DNA from: Lampris incognitus
Lineage: Eukaryota; Chordata; Actinopteri; Lampriformes; Lampridae
Reading direction: 5' to 3'
NCBI RefSeq assembly: GCF_029633865.1
Contig: NC_079214.1
Coordinates: 35,749,804 to 35,813,803, forward strand
Length of the DNA: 64,000 nucleotides
Every line of letters starts with the position of its first letter. Positions within the stretch are counted from its first letter, which is position 1. Shown in pieces: positions 47,401 through 57,889 of the stretch. The position numbers and the translations under genes are program-made. The notes under the pieces are model-generated. The model was not told where the DNA came from and searched no databases. It was given only the letters and a program-made list of their open reading frames with translations.

Positions 47401-48382
47401 CTCCCCAGTTGTACCTGGCCAATTACTCCACTCTTCCAAGCCAGCCCGGTTGCTGCTCCAACCCCTCTGCCGGGGAGGGCTGCAGACTACCACATGCCTC
47501 CTCCGATACATGTGGAGTCACCAGCCGCTTCTTTTCACCTGACAGTGAGGAGTTTCGCCAGGGGGATGTAGCACATGGGAGGATCACGCTACCCCCCCCC
47601 CCAAAAGGCACCCAGACCGACCAGAGGAGGCGCTAGTGCAGCGACCAGGACACATACCCACATCCGGCTTCCCACCCGCAGACCTGGCCAATTGTGTCTG
47701 TAGGGACGCCCAACCAAGCCGGAGGTAACATGGGGTCTTGAACCGGCGATCCCTATGTTGGTAGGCAACGGAATAGACCACTACGCTACCTGGACGCCCC
47801 CCAGCCAGCCATGTTTCACCCGACATTAGAACTGAAGTTGCCAAATGGATGTGCAGTGAAACATTTTCAAACCTACGTTAGCAGTCCACTTTAGTGAGTG
47901 TGTTGTTGTTTATTCATGTGAAATGTTCCCAGTTTAATTTACCCGCCATTTCAACAAATCAGATCCTTTCAAATGTTTGTCAGAGCTCATAGAAAAACAA
48001 CCAAGTTTGGACTTGCAGGTTTGCTGAATAAACTGCTTGTCAAGCATCATTCCTGTGGCTTATATCCCCCCCCCCCCCCATATTTTTGCTCTTTATACCA
48101 AGCATTTGTGTTTTAAATGTACTTGTTTGTCACCCACCAAACTACCTAATCTCAGAGGTTGGCTTACTTGGCATGCTTTTCCCTCAGCTGCGCCATCATT
48201 GCTAGCCAACTCCAAACCGGAGAACTAATTTGCTTTGAGAGGAAACCACGTGTCTCATGATGGCAATTCTTCCAACAGTTTCTCTGCATTGTGCTACTTC
48301 AACCCCATTGTGTTTTTTGTTTTTTTGGGTTTTTTTTTCCCCCCAGGATCTATCCAAGGAGGCAAGCTGTGCTGTAATGTAA
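29848..48382 (+). CDS. lmnl3: Nuclear lamin LIII (lamin L3/B3), 11 coding exons
   Basis: Type V intermediate-filament protein of the nuclear lamina. Coding exons: 29848-30245, 30983-31139, 34399-34524, 38861-39031, 39880-40005, 40354-40574, 41691-41910, 43645-43752, 44505-44621, 45110-45223, 48347-48382. All junctions are GT-AG and in phase: 1794 bp, 597 residues. Order: short head with the mitotic site SPNRLSR (36-42), coiled-coil rod (about 43-400), NLS GKKRK (426-430), Ig-fold (about 450-555), and a tail ending in CaaX CAVM (594-597). Rod phrases [17 protein letters not shown] and [12 protein letters not shown], plus a separate CaaX mini-exon, fit lamin LIII better than B1 or B2. LIII is the oocyte/egg lamin of fish and frogs, lost in mammals. 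Exon sizes 157/126/171/126/221 are the standard vertebrate lamin pattern. Confidence 0.93.
30248..30330. repeat. (CGTGTG)n(GA)n repeat at lamin exon 1 donor
   Basis: Begins two bases after the GTAGGT donor of exon 1 and runs to 30330. Confidence 0.95.
30611..30649. repeat. (CT)n microsatellite
   Basis: About 39 bp in lamin intron 1. Confidence 0.95.
30983..31139 (+). CDS. lmnl3: lmnl3 exon 2: coil 1B
   Basis: 157 bp, starting [15 protein letters not shown] after the split Arg codon and ending LQTQLEN at a GTATGT donor. Heptad pattern continuous. Confidence 0.93.
31225..32095 (-). mobile_element. Penelope-like element fragment D1 (minus)
   Basis: In lamin intron 2. A minus-oriented 3' terminal repeat (31225-31530) is followed by a GIY-YIG remnant on the minus strand (31772-31540: [20 protein letters not shown], then [18 protein letters not shown]). 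Then comes an opposite-facing terminal repeat (31850-32090). No RT domain. Confidence 0.8.
32085..33850 (+). mobile_element. Penelope-like element D2 with RT and GIY-YIG parts
   Basis: In lamin intron 2, directly next to D1 and in the opposite orientation. The RT fragment (32340-32930) includes [16 protein letters not shown] and the catalytic FVDD (32654-32665), then LAFLDCEI and [12 protein letters not shown], all typical of Penelope-like RT. The GIY-YIG region (33230-33515) has [20 protein letters not shown] and one in-frame stop at about 33385. It is bounded by inverted terminal repeats at 32085-32340 and 33540-33850. Truncated at the RT N-terminus. Confidence 0.88.
34399..34524 (+). CDS. 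lmnl3: lmnl3 exon 3: coil 1B
   Basis: 126 bp, 42 residues, including [20 protein letters not shown], a signature lamin segment closest to LIII. Acceptor caccag, donor GTACCA. Confidence 0.93.
34690..35590. repeat. GC-rich imperfect repeat region, lamin intron 3
   Basis: Starts with an AT/CA-rich piece, then turns GC-rich with internally repeated blocks: 'gccagctctcccagcc' twice and 'cgccatcttcccacacc' twice about 60 bp apart. Probably a decayed mobile element with internal duplication. Family not recognised. Confidence 0.5.
36530..37749 (+). mobile_element. Intact Tc1/mariner transposon (DD36E spacing)
   Basis: 1220 bp, flanked by TA, with about 30-bp terminal inverted repeats (CACTCACCGGCCACTTTATT at left; two differences at right). 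One uninterrupted frame (36677-37717) encodes a 346-residue transposase: N-terminal HTH (about 8-45), second DNA-binding part with basic [16 protein letters not shown] (about 106-121), then the catalytic domain with D155 (WSDESRF), D246 (QQDNAPCH) and E283 ([12 protein letters not shown]). 36 residues separate the last two, so the spacing is DD36E rather than DD34E. It sits in lamin intron 3 in sense orientation and shows no stop or frameshift. Confidence 0.95.
38259..38395 (+). mobile_element. Short tRNA-headed SINE
   Basis: Head 'gcacggtggcgcagtggtta' (tRNA A-box type) joined to the common fish tail 'gcaggataagcggtttgaa' and GGAT repeats. The middle is deleted. Reverse relatives are at 52534 and 62627. 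Confidence 0.75.
38861..39031 (+). CDS. lmnl3: lmnl3 exon 4: coil 1B/2A
   Basis: 171 bp, 57 residues, with [20 protein letters not shown], one of the most conserved lamin rod stretches. The donor GTGCAC merges into a (CA)n repeat. Confidence 0.94.
39160..39400 (+). repeat. Decayed tRNA-derived SINE-like repeat
   Basis: A-box-like 'gggtggtggtacagccaat' and B-box-like 'aggttgctagttcaaat', then 'ctcagcaaagcactta', a phrase common in fish SINEs. Lamin intron 4. Confidence 0.45.
39880..40005 (+). CDS. lmnl3: lmnl3 exon 5: coil 2
   Basis: 126 bp, 42 residues, [20 protein letters not shown] onward, ending RYQKE. The [12 protein letters not shown] region resembles lamin LIII rather than B1. Confidence 0.94.
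40354..40574 (+). CDS. lmnl3: lmnl3 exon 6: coil 2 end
   Basis: 221 bp encoding the end of the rod with the intermediate-filament termination motif [20 protein letters not shown]. Ends in phase 2. Confidence 0.95.
40827..41275 (+). mobile_element. tRNA-derived SINE, family 1, copy 3
   Basis: In lamin intron 6. Head 'ccgggtaacatagtggtcta', B box 'ccggttcgaatcctcg', body, and tail 'tacaattggggagaaagac'. Confidence 0.88.
41691..41910 (+). CDS. lmnl3: lmnl3 exon 7: NLS and start of Ig-fold
   Basis: 220 bp. [10 protein letters not shown] follows the rod (second mitotic-type Ser-Pro cluster), then [12 protein letters not shown], the nuclear localisation signal, then [19 protein letters not shown], the first strands of the lamin tail domain. 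Confidence 0.94.
43645..43752 (+). CDS. lmnl3: lmnl3 exon 8: Ig-fold
   Basis: 108 bp, 36 residues: [20 protein letters not shown], then [16 protein letters not shown]. Matches the central Ig-fold exon of lamins. Confidence 0.95.
43867..44290 (+). mobile_element. tRNA-derived SINE, family 1, copy 4
   Basis: In lamin intron 8. Flanked by a perfect 11-bp target duplication tattatgtctg (43856-43866 and 44291-44301). Complete head, body and 'aattggggagaagggg' tail. Confidence 0.92.
44446..44497. repeat. (GT)26 microsatellite at lamin exon 9 acceptor
   Basis: Uninterrupted GT repeats ending 7 bp before the exon 9 first base (remaining sequence ctgtcag). Confidence 0.97.
44505..44621 (+). CDS. lmnl3: lmnl3 exon 9: Ig-fold
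   Basis: 117 bp, 39 residues: [19 protein letters not shown], then [20 protein letters not shown]. One codon shorter than the usual 120 bp. The acceptor is preceded by a (GT)26 repeat instead of a normal polypyrimidine tract. Confidence 0.94.
45110..45223 (+). CDS. lmnl3: lmnl3 exon 10: acidic tail
   Basis: 114 bp, 38 residues, end of the Ig-fold ([10 protein letters not shown]) and an acidic tail ([10 protein letters not shown]), ending HFRRQ at a GTAAAT donor. Confidence 0.88.
45224..45291 (+). promoter_or_regulatory. Possible intronic terminal exon extension of lmnl3
   Basis: If the exon 10 donor is not used, the frame continues for 18 codons ([10 protein letters not shown], then HPRSNHEL) to a TAA at 45278-45280. 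An AATAAA follows 6 nt later (45286-45291). This would yield a lamin without a CaaX box. Confidence 0.3.
45640..46200. repeat. Unassigned SINE-like repeat, lamin intron 10
   Basis: GC-rich relative to its flanks, with a B-box-like 'gaggttcgtatcccagac' at about 45799 and an A-rich end near 46190. Probably tRNA-derived, of another family than the family 1 SINEs. Not proved by a second copy here. Confidence 0.4.
47382..47800 (-). mobile_element. tRNA-derived SINE, family 1, copy 5
   Basis: In lamin intron 10, reverse orientation. Flanked by a perfect 16-bp target duplication ccagccagccatgttt (47366-47381 and 47801-47816). Confidence 0.92.
48347..48382 (+). CDS. lmnl3: lmnl3 exon 11: CaaX mini-exon
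   Basis: 36 bp after a long T/C tract and [14 protein letters not shown] then stop. CAVM is a good farnesylation CaaX box. A stand-alone CaaX exon is known from the Xenopus LIII gene. Confidence 0.88.
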   Translation, partial: DLSKEASCAVM

Positions 48383-49157
48383 GAATTTCCGTCTTTGCCT
48401 CCTCCTTACTTCCATCCCTACCTGGAAAACCTGGATTGTCTGACCTTATGGGAAGTGGGTGTCCGGTGGCTCTCTGGAACCCTTTGTGTCTCATGCAACA
48501 ACTGCTTTTGCTCTCAGAGAAGCTGATTTAGAGATGTTGAATGTTTGTTTTAATCAGTTTCACTGTGAAGCAAAGTGCCTCATACCCAGCAGTATTCCTC
48601 ATTTAGCAGAAATTTTGTCTCTGAACTGCTTTTTATACATAATGTAGGGTATTTAAGAAAAGCCACACTAGGGGATTCTGGTGTTAAGGGTGTCAACATT
48701 CTGCTAGGAATGCATGGCTGCTAGTTAACTTATTTATTTCAAATTTGATTATAAAATTGTCAAATGTTTTTAGCAAGTCATGATAAGATGATAACCCTGA
48801 AGCTATTCCTATCAGATGCATGTCACAGTTGCTCTAGTTTTGTCACTCTAGTTTTTTTTTGTTTTGTTTTTGTTTTATGTGCTGTATATCCACCAAGGAA
48901 CTCTGCAATAAAGGATCACAAAAACTTTCAATGCAGCTCCTGTTGCATTGTCAGCTCTCTGGTACTGTTAAGATGTCATTTCTCGTTGAGAAGTGAATCA
49001 TTAGCTGTAACGTCTACAATGCTTCTTCACAACTTGGTTTGAGCTTTGTGGCTTTTGTGTCAACTGAAATGACGAGAGGTACACTTTGTCTCGATTTAAT
49101 TTAAATGTCATGTGCACAGATTGAAATAAAGCTACACATGGTGAATTGCATAATAAA
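48383..49157 (+). terminator. lmnl3: lmnl3 3' UTR with polyadenylation signals
   Basis: AATAAA hexamers at 49125-49130 and 49152-49157 lie about 750 bp after the stop. A further one at 49688-49693 would bring the transcript end to within about 80 bp of the stop codon of the convergent ligase gene. Confidence 0.55.
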
Positions 49158-49774
49158 GTTTTCTAAACAAAGACACTTGTTAAAACTTCTTGCCTTTACA
49201 ATTCATATTTGAAAGAACTGTAAAATTGCTACGGATTGTTTTTCACTGTGTGGAAACATTGACTGACATGGCTCATACAAGATGGATGGGAAAGAATTAG
49301 CAGGATCATCACAGCAAGATTAGGATATGCCAAATTGTCAGACAAATGACATTATTCACATTGTCGTGGTGGTGTTAAGGCAAGGTCCATTAAATCCTTG
49401 CAAATGTCCACAGTTCAACCTGTTGTCGCTTGGTTTCTTCTGTCAGTCCTATTTCTTCATTTGTCCAGTTGATTTCAGCTGACATGAAGTCAAAAGACAT
49501 GAAAACCAGTTGTCTCCTTTGACACAATCGATGTTCATCCTATCACTCATTTACAAAACAAACGGTTGTCACAAAAACCTTACTTTTTCTGCTTAAATGT
49601 CCTTTTGGTTGCTGGTTGTCCCAAAAATATTTTTAAAAAAAATATTCCACCAACTCCTTTGGCTTAAACTGATGCTTTGTCAAGCTGAATAAAAATACAC
49701 TCCAAATCAGTATACATTGCTTGTTTGTCTGGTTCCCTTGTGTTTGAGGTATGTACGGTCGGTGGGGGCTGGGG

Positions 49775-49933
49775 TTACACCATAGTCTCTTTGTTGGTGC
49801 CCTTGCTTAGGAAGTTCAGTGAGAAGGCCTGATGACTGTGTGTGGTGCAGGCCGGCAGGGGCATCTGGAGTCTCACTCTCTGATCAGTCTGCTTCCATGT
49901 CAGGAACAAGTGGATGTGGTAACGCAGAGATAC
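49775..49933 (-). CDS. MARCHF-type ligase exon 4: C-terminal tail
   Basis: 159 bp including TAA. Starts [20 protein letters not shown], matching VSFRYH...EWR..NQ(K/R)V of the family, and ends [10 protein letters not shown]. Confidence 0.93.
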   Translation of the reverse strand, partial: VSLRYHIHLFLTWKQTDQRVRLQMPLPACTTHSHQAFSLNFLSKGTNKETMV

Positions 49934-52900
49934 CTGGGGGTAGACAGACGATAGAATGTAGGATGATTACATATGTACCCTGCCACCCAATATTTTTCAT
50001 TGCCATCTACCCCCAACCAGTTATTGGTAGAAAGATAATATGAAGAAACACAACAAATTATGTGGATGGTTTGTGTCATTCGGTGCAACACTAACAACGA
50101 AGCAATAATTGTATTTTAGCTGGAGACAGTTTCAAGGTCCTTGGAGCATCACTTAAGGTTAAAGTTTAAAGAAAAGTTTTGGTTTTTTGTTTTTGTTTTG
50201 TCAGGGTTGCTATTCATTACATCTGGCCAAGGACTGCAGATGCAAATGGGACAGTTTTGGCAACTCTGTCACATTTACACTAATGTTTATTAAAATGCAC
50301 TGACCCTTTCAAGTAAACATGAATAACGAAATAAGTAATTAAATGGAGTTCTGCTTCTCCACAGTACAGAGTTTTCCTTTCACACACATTACACACAGTT
50401 TATTGTTGTGCGTAGACATCATCCATAGAAAGCATACTGAGCATCACTGCACTTTTCCACCTACACCCTGTTTAACGTCAAACGATTTACACACATTCAC
50501 AGCTGTGAGCTGCACAGTACAACAAACGCCCTCTCGTTGGCCACTGGGAGCTGCCTAGTATAACCCCAGTCCTCTACTGTCAGCTAGTGAACAGCAGCAC
50601 TGGAGTAGATATGGTCTAAGTGCCTTGCTCACAGGCAGTGTGGCAGCAGTTGTTCAGAGAGTTGCTGTTTAACCCCTGAATGGTTGGCAAAAGTGCTCAT
50701 ATCAAAGCCAAAGTAATGCAGCATAGAGATGTTCTGTTTACCACAGTCCAGAAAGCGTATATGGTGAAGAGGGCCAGGGTAAGGACCAGGAGTCCCATGG
50801 CCTCCATGCCGTTGGTGTAGTACAGGTCCATGGCACCCTGCACACACAGCCAGCCGGACAAACTGGCCAGGGGTGTGATAAACAGGAAGCAGACGGCGTC
50901 ACCGCACAATGTTCGCCTTTGGTGCTGCATGGATGAAGAACACAGCCACTGCAACAGGAAAAGATTTTTGGGGGGGGGGGCACTGTAAGTTCAAGAATTC
51001 AAGACGCTGATTTGCCTTCTTGATGAATAACATATATAACACAATATGAAGTAGGACTGCAGAAAAATCCAAATGATACAGATTATATTTGTCAAATGTG
51101 AATTCTCTGACCCGATTCTAAACAGATAGCTCAGTGAGGTTTGCATTTACAGGGAATCTGATTTGGTGGTTCAAAGGAAACACATGGGACAGGGCAAATA
51201 ATAAAGTGAATATTTGAGCTGAGTGAGCAATAGAAGCAAAAGAATGAGGGAACAAATCTTCTGTACAGAATGAAAAAGGAAAGAAAACAATAAAATGACA
51301 ATAGGAAGATTAGGATTCTTGTTGGATTAAATTAATTTGTATTACTGAATGCCCACACTTGGCTGTCAGATTATGTCAGATTAATTCCCCCCCCCCTTTT
51401 TTTCTCCCCAATTGTATCCGCTCAATTACCCCACTCTTCCGAGCCGTCCTGACCTCTGCTCCACCCCCTCTGCCGATTAGAGGAGGACTGCACACTACCA
51501 CATGCCTCCCCCGATACATGTGGAGTTGCCGTCCGCTTCTTTTCACCTGACAGTGAGGAGTTTCGCCGGAAGGACGTAGCAAGTGGGAGGATCACGCTAC
51601 TCCCCCCAGTTCCTCCTTCCCCCCGAACACGCACCCTGGCCGACCAGATGAGGCGCTAGTGCAGCGACCAGGACATATACCTACCACAGCCAGCTTCCCA
51701 CCTGCAGACATGGCCAATTGTGTCTGTAGGGACGCCCGACTAAGCCGGAGGTAACGGGGATTCGAACCAGCGATCCCCGTGTTGGTAGGCAACAGAATAG
51801 ACCGCTATGCTACCCGGATGCCCAGTATGTTGAAGTTTCTTAATAACAATTTATTTCAGACTCAAGATTAATCCATGTGATTGCATGTTTTCCTCTCCAT
51901 TACACCGCGTGTACATTTTGTTAAGGCGCACTAAGGCTGGATTGCCTCCACTTTAACGAGCATCCCTATCATTATGGGCCTCATTCATCAGTCGTTCATA
52001 CGTATAAATGTGTTCTTACACACCCATGGGATTTTTTTTTTTAGCTCTGAGGTTCGTCTCAGAGACCAGTGTAGAACCTGGGTAACCTCTGAATTTATAC
52101 ACTAATTGGCTAACACTGATGTCTTAGCAGGCCTGAGTGATGGCTCATTACAAGAGGTAGACAATAGTAGTAGTAGGGGGAAGGAATTGCAAATAACCAT
52201 CGGGCTTTGACTCTGTGTAAGAACAAATTTGTAATTATGAACGATTGATGAATGAGGTCCATTGTGAACACTCAAATCTGACTTCAGTGACTGAAGTCAT
52301 ATTGAAACAATAAATATAACCTTAGCCAAAGGCTCTTATCAGAACTACCATAAAATACAGTTCAATGTTTATATAACCTTGTAGCCAAGTGGTCAATTTG
52401 CCAAAAAAAGAAAGAAAGAAAGAAACACAATCACCTTTTAAACTGCAGCCATATATTTTTAACCATGAAATATTTTCTAATACCAATGGGGGAAGCAGAA
52501 TCTCTAATATGAATATAATTTCCATTCCATCCATCCATTATCCAAACCGCTTATCCTGCTCTCAGGGTCACGGGGATGCTGGAGCCTATCCCAGCAGTCA
52601 TTAGGTGGCAGGCGGGGCGACACCCTGGACAGGCTGCTGGGCCATCACAGGGCTGAATAGAATTTGAATATTGATAATACATTTAAAAGAAAAGAAAGCC
52701 ATTTTATTTTGTCATTGTATTCTTACAATGAAATGTGTTCTTTACATTTAACCCATCCTATTGTATAGGAGCAGTGGGCAGCTTCAGCACCCGGGGACCA
52801 ACTCCAGTTCTTCTTTCCATTGCCTTGGTCAGGGACACAGACAGGAGTATTAACCCTAACATGCATGTCTTTTTGATGGTGGGAGGAAACCGGAGCACCC

Positions 52901-55900
52901 GCAGGAAACTCACGCAGACACGGGGAGAACATGCAAACTCCACACAGAAAGGACCTGGGATAGCCTGGGGTTCCAACCCAGGACCTTCTTGCTGTGAGGC
53001 AACAGTGCTAACCACTGGGCAACCATTCCACCAGTATTTCTTTATACTTATCAACATTCCCATATCATCCTTAACCTCAGGAGGATGGAAAGGGGGGAGT
53101 TTTAAAAATGGTTGGTTTCTGTCAATTGAGAAGATGGTATGCCCCTGCAACCCCGCTCAAGGTGACCCCTGTTTGGTGCCTAATAAATCCACTTCATGCT
53201 GCCTTTATGCCATCAAGAGTGGATCTGGTTAAAGGTTCAATGAGTAATAGTTTGGGCTTCCTGAAGCATAATCAGAAGGGGCTGCTGAATGGTGCGGACT
53301 GAAACAATGTAAACAACCCCCCAAGACACCCCAGATGTCTGCATTCAAAAACAAAGGAGCAGGGCAGGCTGAGTTATTTTGTTTTTTTAAAGCCCCCAAA
53401 AGATTTGACTCACTCTCCCGGTCCTCAGCAGACTTGAAAAATCATGTCAAACAATCACTGTTTCAATCCAAATGTGGATTGAACATACAAAACGCATGGT
53501 TCACCAAGATAGTTATGACCCAATATTAAGCTATTCATTTATTTTATTTGTTTGTTTGAAAAAATCTTAGCTTTTATTTAGTATTAGGCTATTGTCCCTC
53601 TGATGACTCCCCCCCCCCCCTCTTTTTCTCCCCAATTGTCTCATCATCTCATCTTATCTTCAGCCGCTTTTCCAGGGTCGGGTTGCAGTGGTCGCAAGCT
53701 AAGTAGGGCACTCCAGATGTCCCTCTCCCCAGCAACGCCCTCCAGCTCCTCCTGGGGGATCCCAAGGTGTTCCCAGGCCAGATTGGACATGTAGTCCCTC
53801 CAGCGCATTCTGGGTCTCCTCCATGTTGGCCATGCCCGGTAAACCTCCAAAGGAAGACACCCAGGAGGCACCCTAATCAGATGCCCGATCCATCTCAACT
53901 GGCTCCTTTCGATGTGAAGGAGCAGCAACTCTACTCCAAGCTCCCTCCTAATGTCTGAGCTCCTCACTCTATCTCTAAGGCTGAGCCCAGACACCCTATG
54001 GAGGAAACTCATTTCGGCCGCTTGTATCCGTGATCTCACCCTTCCAGTCACTACCCAAAGATCATGACAGGTGAGGATTGGAACGAAGATTGACTGGTAA
54101 ATTGAGAGCTTTGCATCCTGGCTCAGCTTCCTCTTCGCCACAACGGTCCGGTACAACGTCCGCATTACTGCTGATGCTGCACCAATCCACCCGTCAATCT
54201 CCCACTCCATCCTATCCTCACTTGTGAACAAGACCCCGAGATACTTGAACTCCTTCACTTGAGGCAACAACTCATCCCCAACCCGGAGGGAGCAATCCAC
54301 CATTTTCCAGTAGAGAACCATGGCCTCAGACTTGGAGGTGCTGACTCTCATCCCAGCCATTTCACACTCGGCTGCAAACCACCCCAGTGCGCGCTGGAGG
54401 TCGCGTTCTGATGAAGCCAACAAATCCACATCACCTGCAAAGAGCAGAGATGCAATTCTGAGGTTCCCAAAACGGACACCCTCCTCACCTTGGCTGCACC
54501 TTGAGATCCTGTCCATGAATATCACAAACAGAATCGGAGACAAGGGACAACCTTAGCAGAGTCCGACACCCACCAAAAATGTGTTTGACTTTGTGCCAAG
54601 AATGCGGACACAGTTCTCACTTTGGTTATACAAGGACAGGATGGCTTGTAGCAACTGCCCTGGTACCCCATACTCCCGCAGTACCCCCCACAGAGTGCCC
54701 CGGGGTACACAGTCATAATCCTTCTCCAAGTCCACAAAACACATGTAGACTGGCTGGCCTAACTCCCATGCCCCCCTCAGCACTTACGCAAGGGTAAAGA
54801 GCTGGTCCATTGTTCCATGGCCAGGACGGAATCCGCATTGTTCCTCCTGGATCTGAGGTTCGACTATCGGTCGGAGCCTCCTTTCGAGCACCCTAGAGTA
54901 GACTTTCCCAGGGAGGCTGGGCAATGTGATGCCTCGATAATTGGAGCACACCTTACGATCCCCCTTTTTGAATATGAGAACCACCACCCCAGTCTGCCAC
55001 TCCACAGGTACTGTCCCCGACCTCCACGCAACACTGAAGAGGCATGTCAACCAAGACAGCCCAACAATGTCCAGAGCCTTCAGCATCTCAGGACGAATCT
55101 CATCCACACCCGGCGCCTTGCCACAGAGGAGCTTTTTAACTACCTCAGAGACCTCTGCCAGGGATATGGGTAGGGCTTCCCCTGAGTCTTCAGACTCTAC
55201 CTCCTCCACTGAGGACGTGTTAGTCAGGTTCAAGAGCTCCTCAACGTGTTCTTTCCACTGCTCGACAACATCCCCAGTCCGGGTCAACAGTTCCCCTCCC
55301 CGGCTGAACACAGCCTGAGTCAAGCCCTGCTTCCCCCTCCTGAGTCACCGGATGGTTTGCCAGAACTTCCTTGAGGCCAACCAAAAGTCCTCCTCCATAG
55401 CCTCGCCAAACTCCTCCCACACCCAAGTTTTTGCTTTCATGACCGCCGAAGCTGCAGCCCATCTGGCCTCCCGGTACCTGTCTGCTGCTTCAGGAGACCC
55501 CTGGGCCAACCAAGTCCAAAAGGCCTCCTTCTTCAGCCTAATGGCTTCCCTCACCACCAGTGTCCACCAGCAGGTTCTTGGGTTGCCGCCTCGACAGGCA
55601 CCAATTACTTTTTGACCACAGCTCCTGCCTGCCGCATCTACAATAGAGGCTTTGAACATGGCCCATTCAGACTCCATGTCCCCAGCCTCCCTTGGGATGC
55701 ACAAGAACTTCTTCCGGAGGTGGGAGTTGAAGACCTCATGGACAGGGGCCTCCAGACGTTCCCAGTTCACCCTCACTACACGTTTGGGTTTGCCAGGTCT
55801 GTCTGGCAGCCTTCCCCTCCATCTGATCCAACTCACCACCAGGTGGTGATCAGTTGACAGCTCTGCTCCTCTCTTCCCCTTGAGTATCCAAAACATATGG

Positions 55901-56876
55901 CCGCAGATCTGATGATATGACCACAAAGTCTTTTTCTCCCCAGTTGTGTCTGGCCAATTATCCCACTTTTCCGAGCCATCCCAGTCACTGCTCCACCCCC
56001 TTTGCTGATCCAGGGAGGCCTGCAGACTACCACATGCCTCCTCTGATACAGGTGGAGTCGCCAGCCACTTCTTTTCACCTGATAGTGAGGAGTTTTGCCA
56101 GGGGGATGTAGCGTGTGGAAGGATCATTCTATTCCCCCCAGTTCCCCCTCCCCCCTCTAAACAGGCGCCCCAACTGACCAGAGGAGGCGCTAGTGCAGCG
56201 ACCAAGACACATACCCACATCTGGCTTCCCACTCGCAGACACGGCCAACTGTGTCTGTAGGTACGCCCAACTAAGCCGGAGGTAACACGGAGATTCGAAC
56301 CTCTGATCTCTGTGTTCCTCTGATGACTTCTGCTCATTAGCCACTCTCCAGCCTGGAGCATTTGGAAGAGATGGAGCTTGACAGAGCCATCACAGATCAT
56401 CACCAATATAGGTAAATATAGCCATTTCAACCATTCCTGGAAGCCTTGATGCATGCATTGTGAATACAAAATCCAACAAATTTTTATGAATAATCTTATT
56501 TGAAATAAATTTAGTTTCTGCTAGAGAACAATGCTACAACCTAAAGCCAAGGATTTTTTTTTTGCATTTCTTGCATTAGATACTCAGCATTGGCAGAAAT
56601 TAGGCTGTAAGGTGTTGCCATAATATCTCTTTGACAGACTGATACTAAGTGAATGTAAGTAGCTTTGGTTCATCAAGTCTAATTAATCTACCCAACTGAT
56701 TTCAGCGACTGGCAGCAAATGCTTCAATTCACCAGGTAGAAAATCCAAACTTTCCTTTCTAGCCTTAATATTCCAGTCTGTCTTTCTGTACCACATGAGT
56801 AGGCTTTTCACTAAAGGGGCATGCATGTGTTTATGTGCTCATAGCCTATTCTGCATGCATATGTGCTAAATTTGAA

Positions 56877-56907
<31 letters not shown>

Positions 56908-57835
56908 CTGTGCATGTGTGCAAGGGAACTGGTGTGCATGAAGGTGCTAGTCTTTTTGCAGTGGGAAGCCTTGATGTTCATCGTGTACCTTAACCCTTTA
57001 ACCTGGAGTAGCACGTGGTCCTTAATAAGCAGATTACCAGGGCCTGCAACATATGCAACAGGAAGAGGCGGGGGCGGGGGGGGCACTAAATACAGATCCC
57101 TGTCTTATACTGTGTCTGTGAATGTTCTCATTCATCCAGGTCATGGTTATCCAAAGGAGTTGAATCAAGTGCAACTGGACTTGGTATATATCCATGAACG
57201 GATATATACCAAGTCCAGTTGCACTTGATTCAACTCCTTTGGATGTCTTATACTGTCCTCTGCAGAGCAAGATAGGAGGGAACTTTCATCTAATCAGCCT
57301 CTCAGACTAAGTGGCTTTGGAGGGTAAAAGCGGCCTGGTTAACAGCAGCAGACTCTCCAACGTGAAAACAGAAACTCACTGAACAACTCCTCCCACAAAA
57401 GGTGACTTCTGTCTCCATTGAAAAAAAAAAGAGGACCGCTAATCAGATATGTAGATGAAGTTGTCAATTGTAACTTGTTTCATCACCAGTTGAAAAAAAA
57501 ATGTGTTTGTCTTGAGAAATAATTAATTGGCCAAAACGTCCTAGTTGTCAAATAATTGGATATTTCAATGGGGAGAAGAGAAAATCTAAAAATCATGTTA
57601 ACTGATTTTGGTCAATTAACATTTACCCCCTGAGAAAAAAAATTGCAAATGGCCAGGTGCTGCTTTCACGTTTCAACATTGTCAGTCTACTTATATTGTC
57701 CTCCACGGGCTAATGATTGTAGCTACTTTGCAAACAGGTGAGCTATTGGTGACACTTCCAAATGGTAATTCATTTTCTTTGTTAAGTTAGCACAAAAGAA
57801 AAGATGGACACTTTTTCAGTATTTCCCCCCTTACG

Positions 57836-57889
<54 letters not shown>

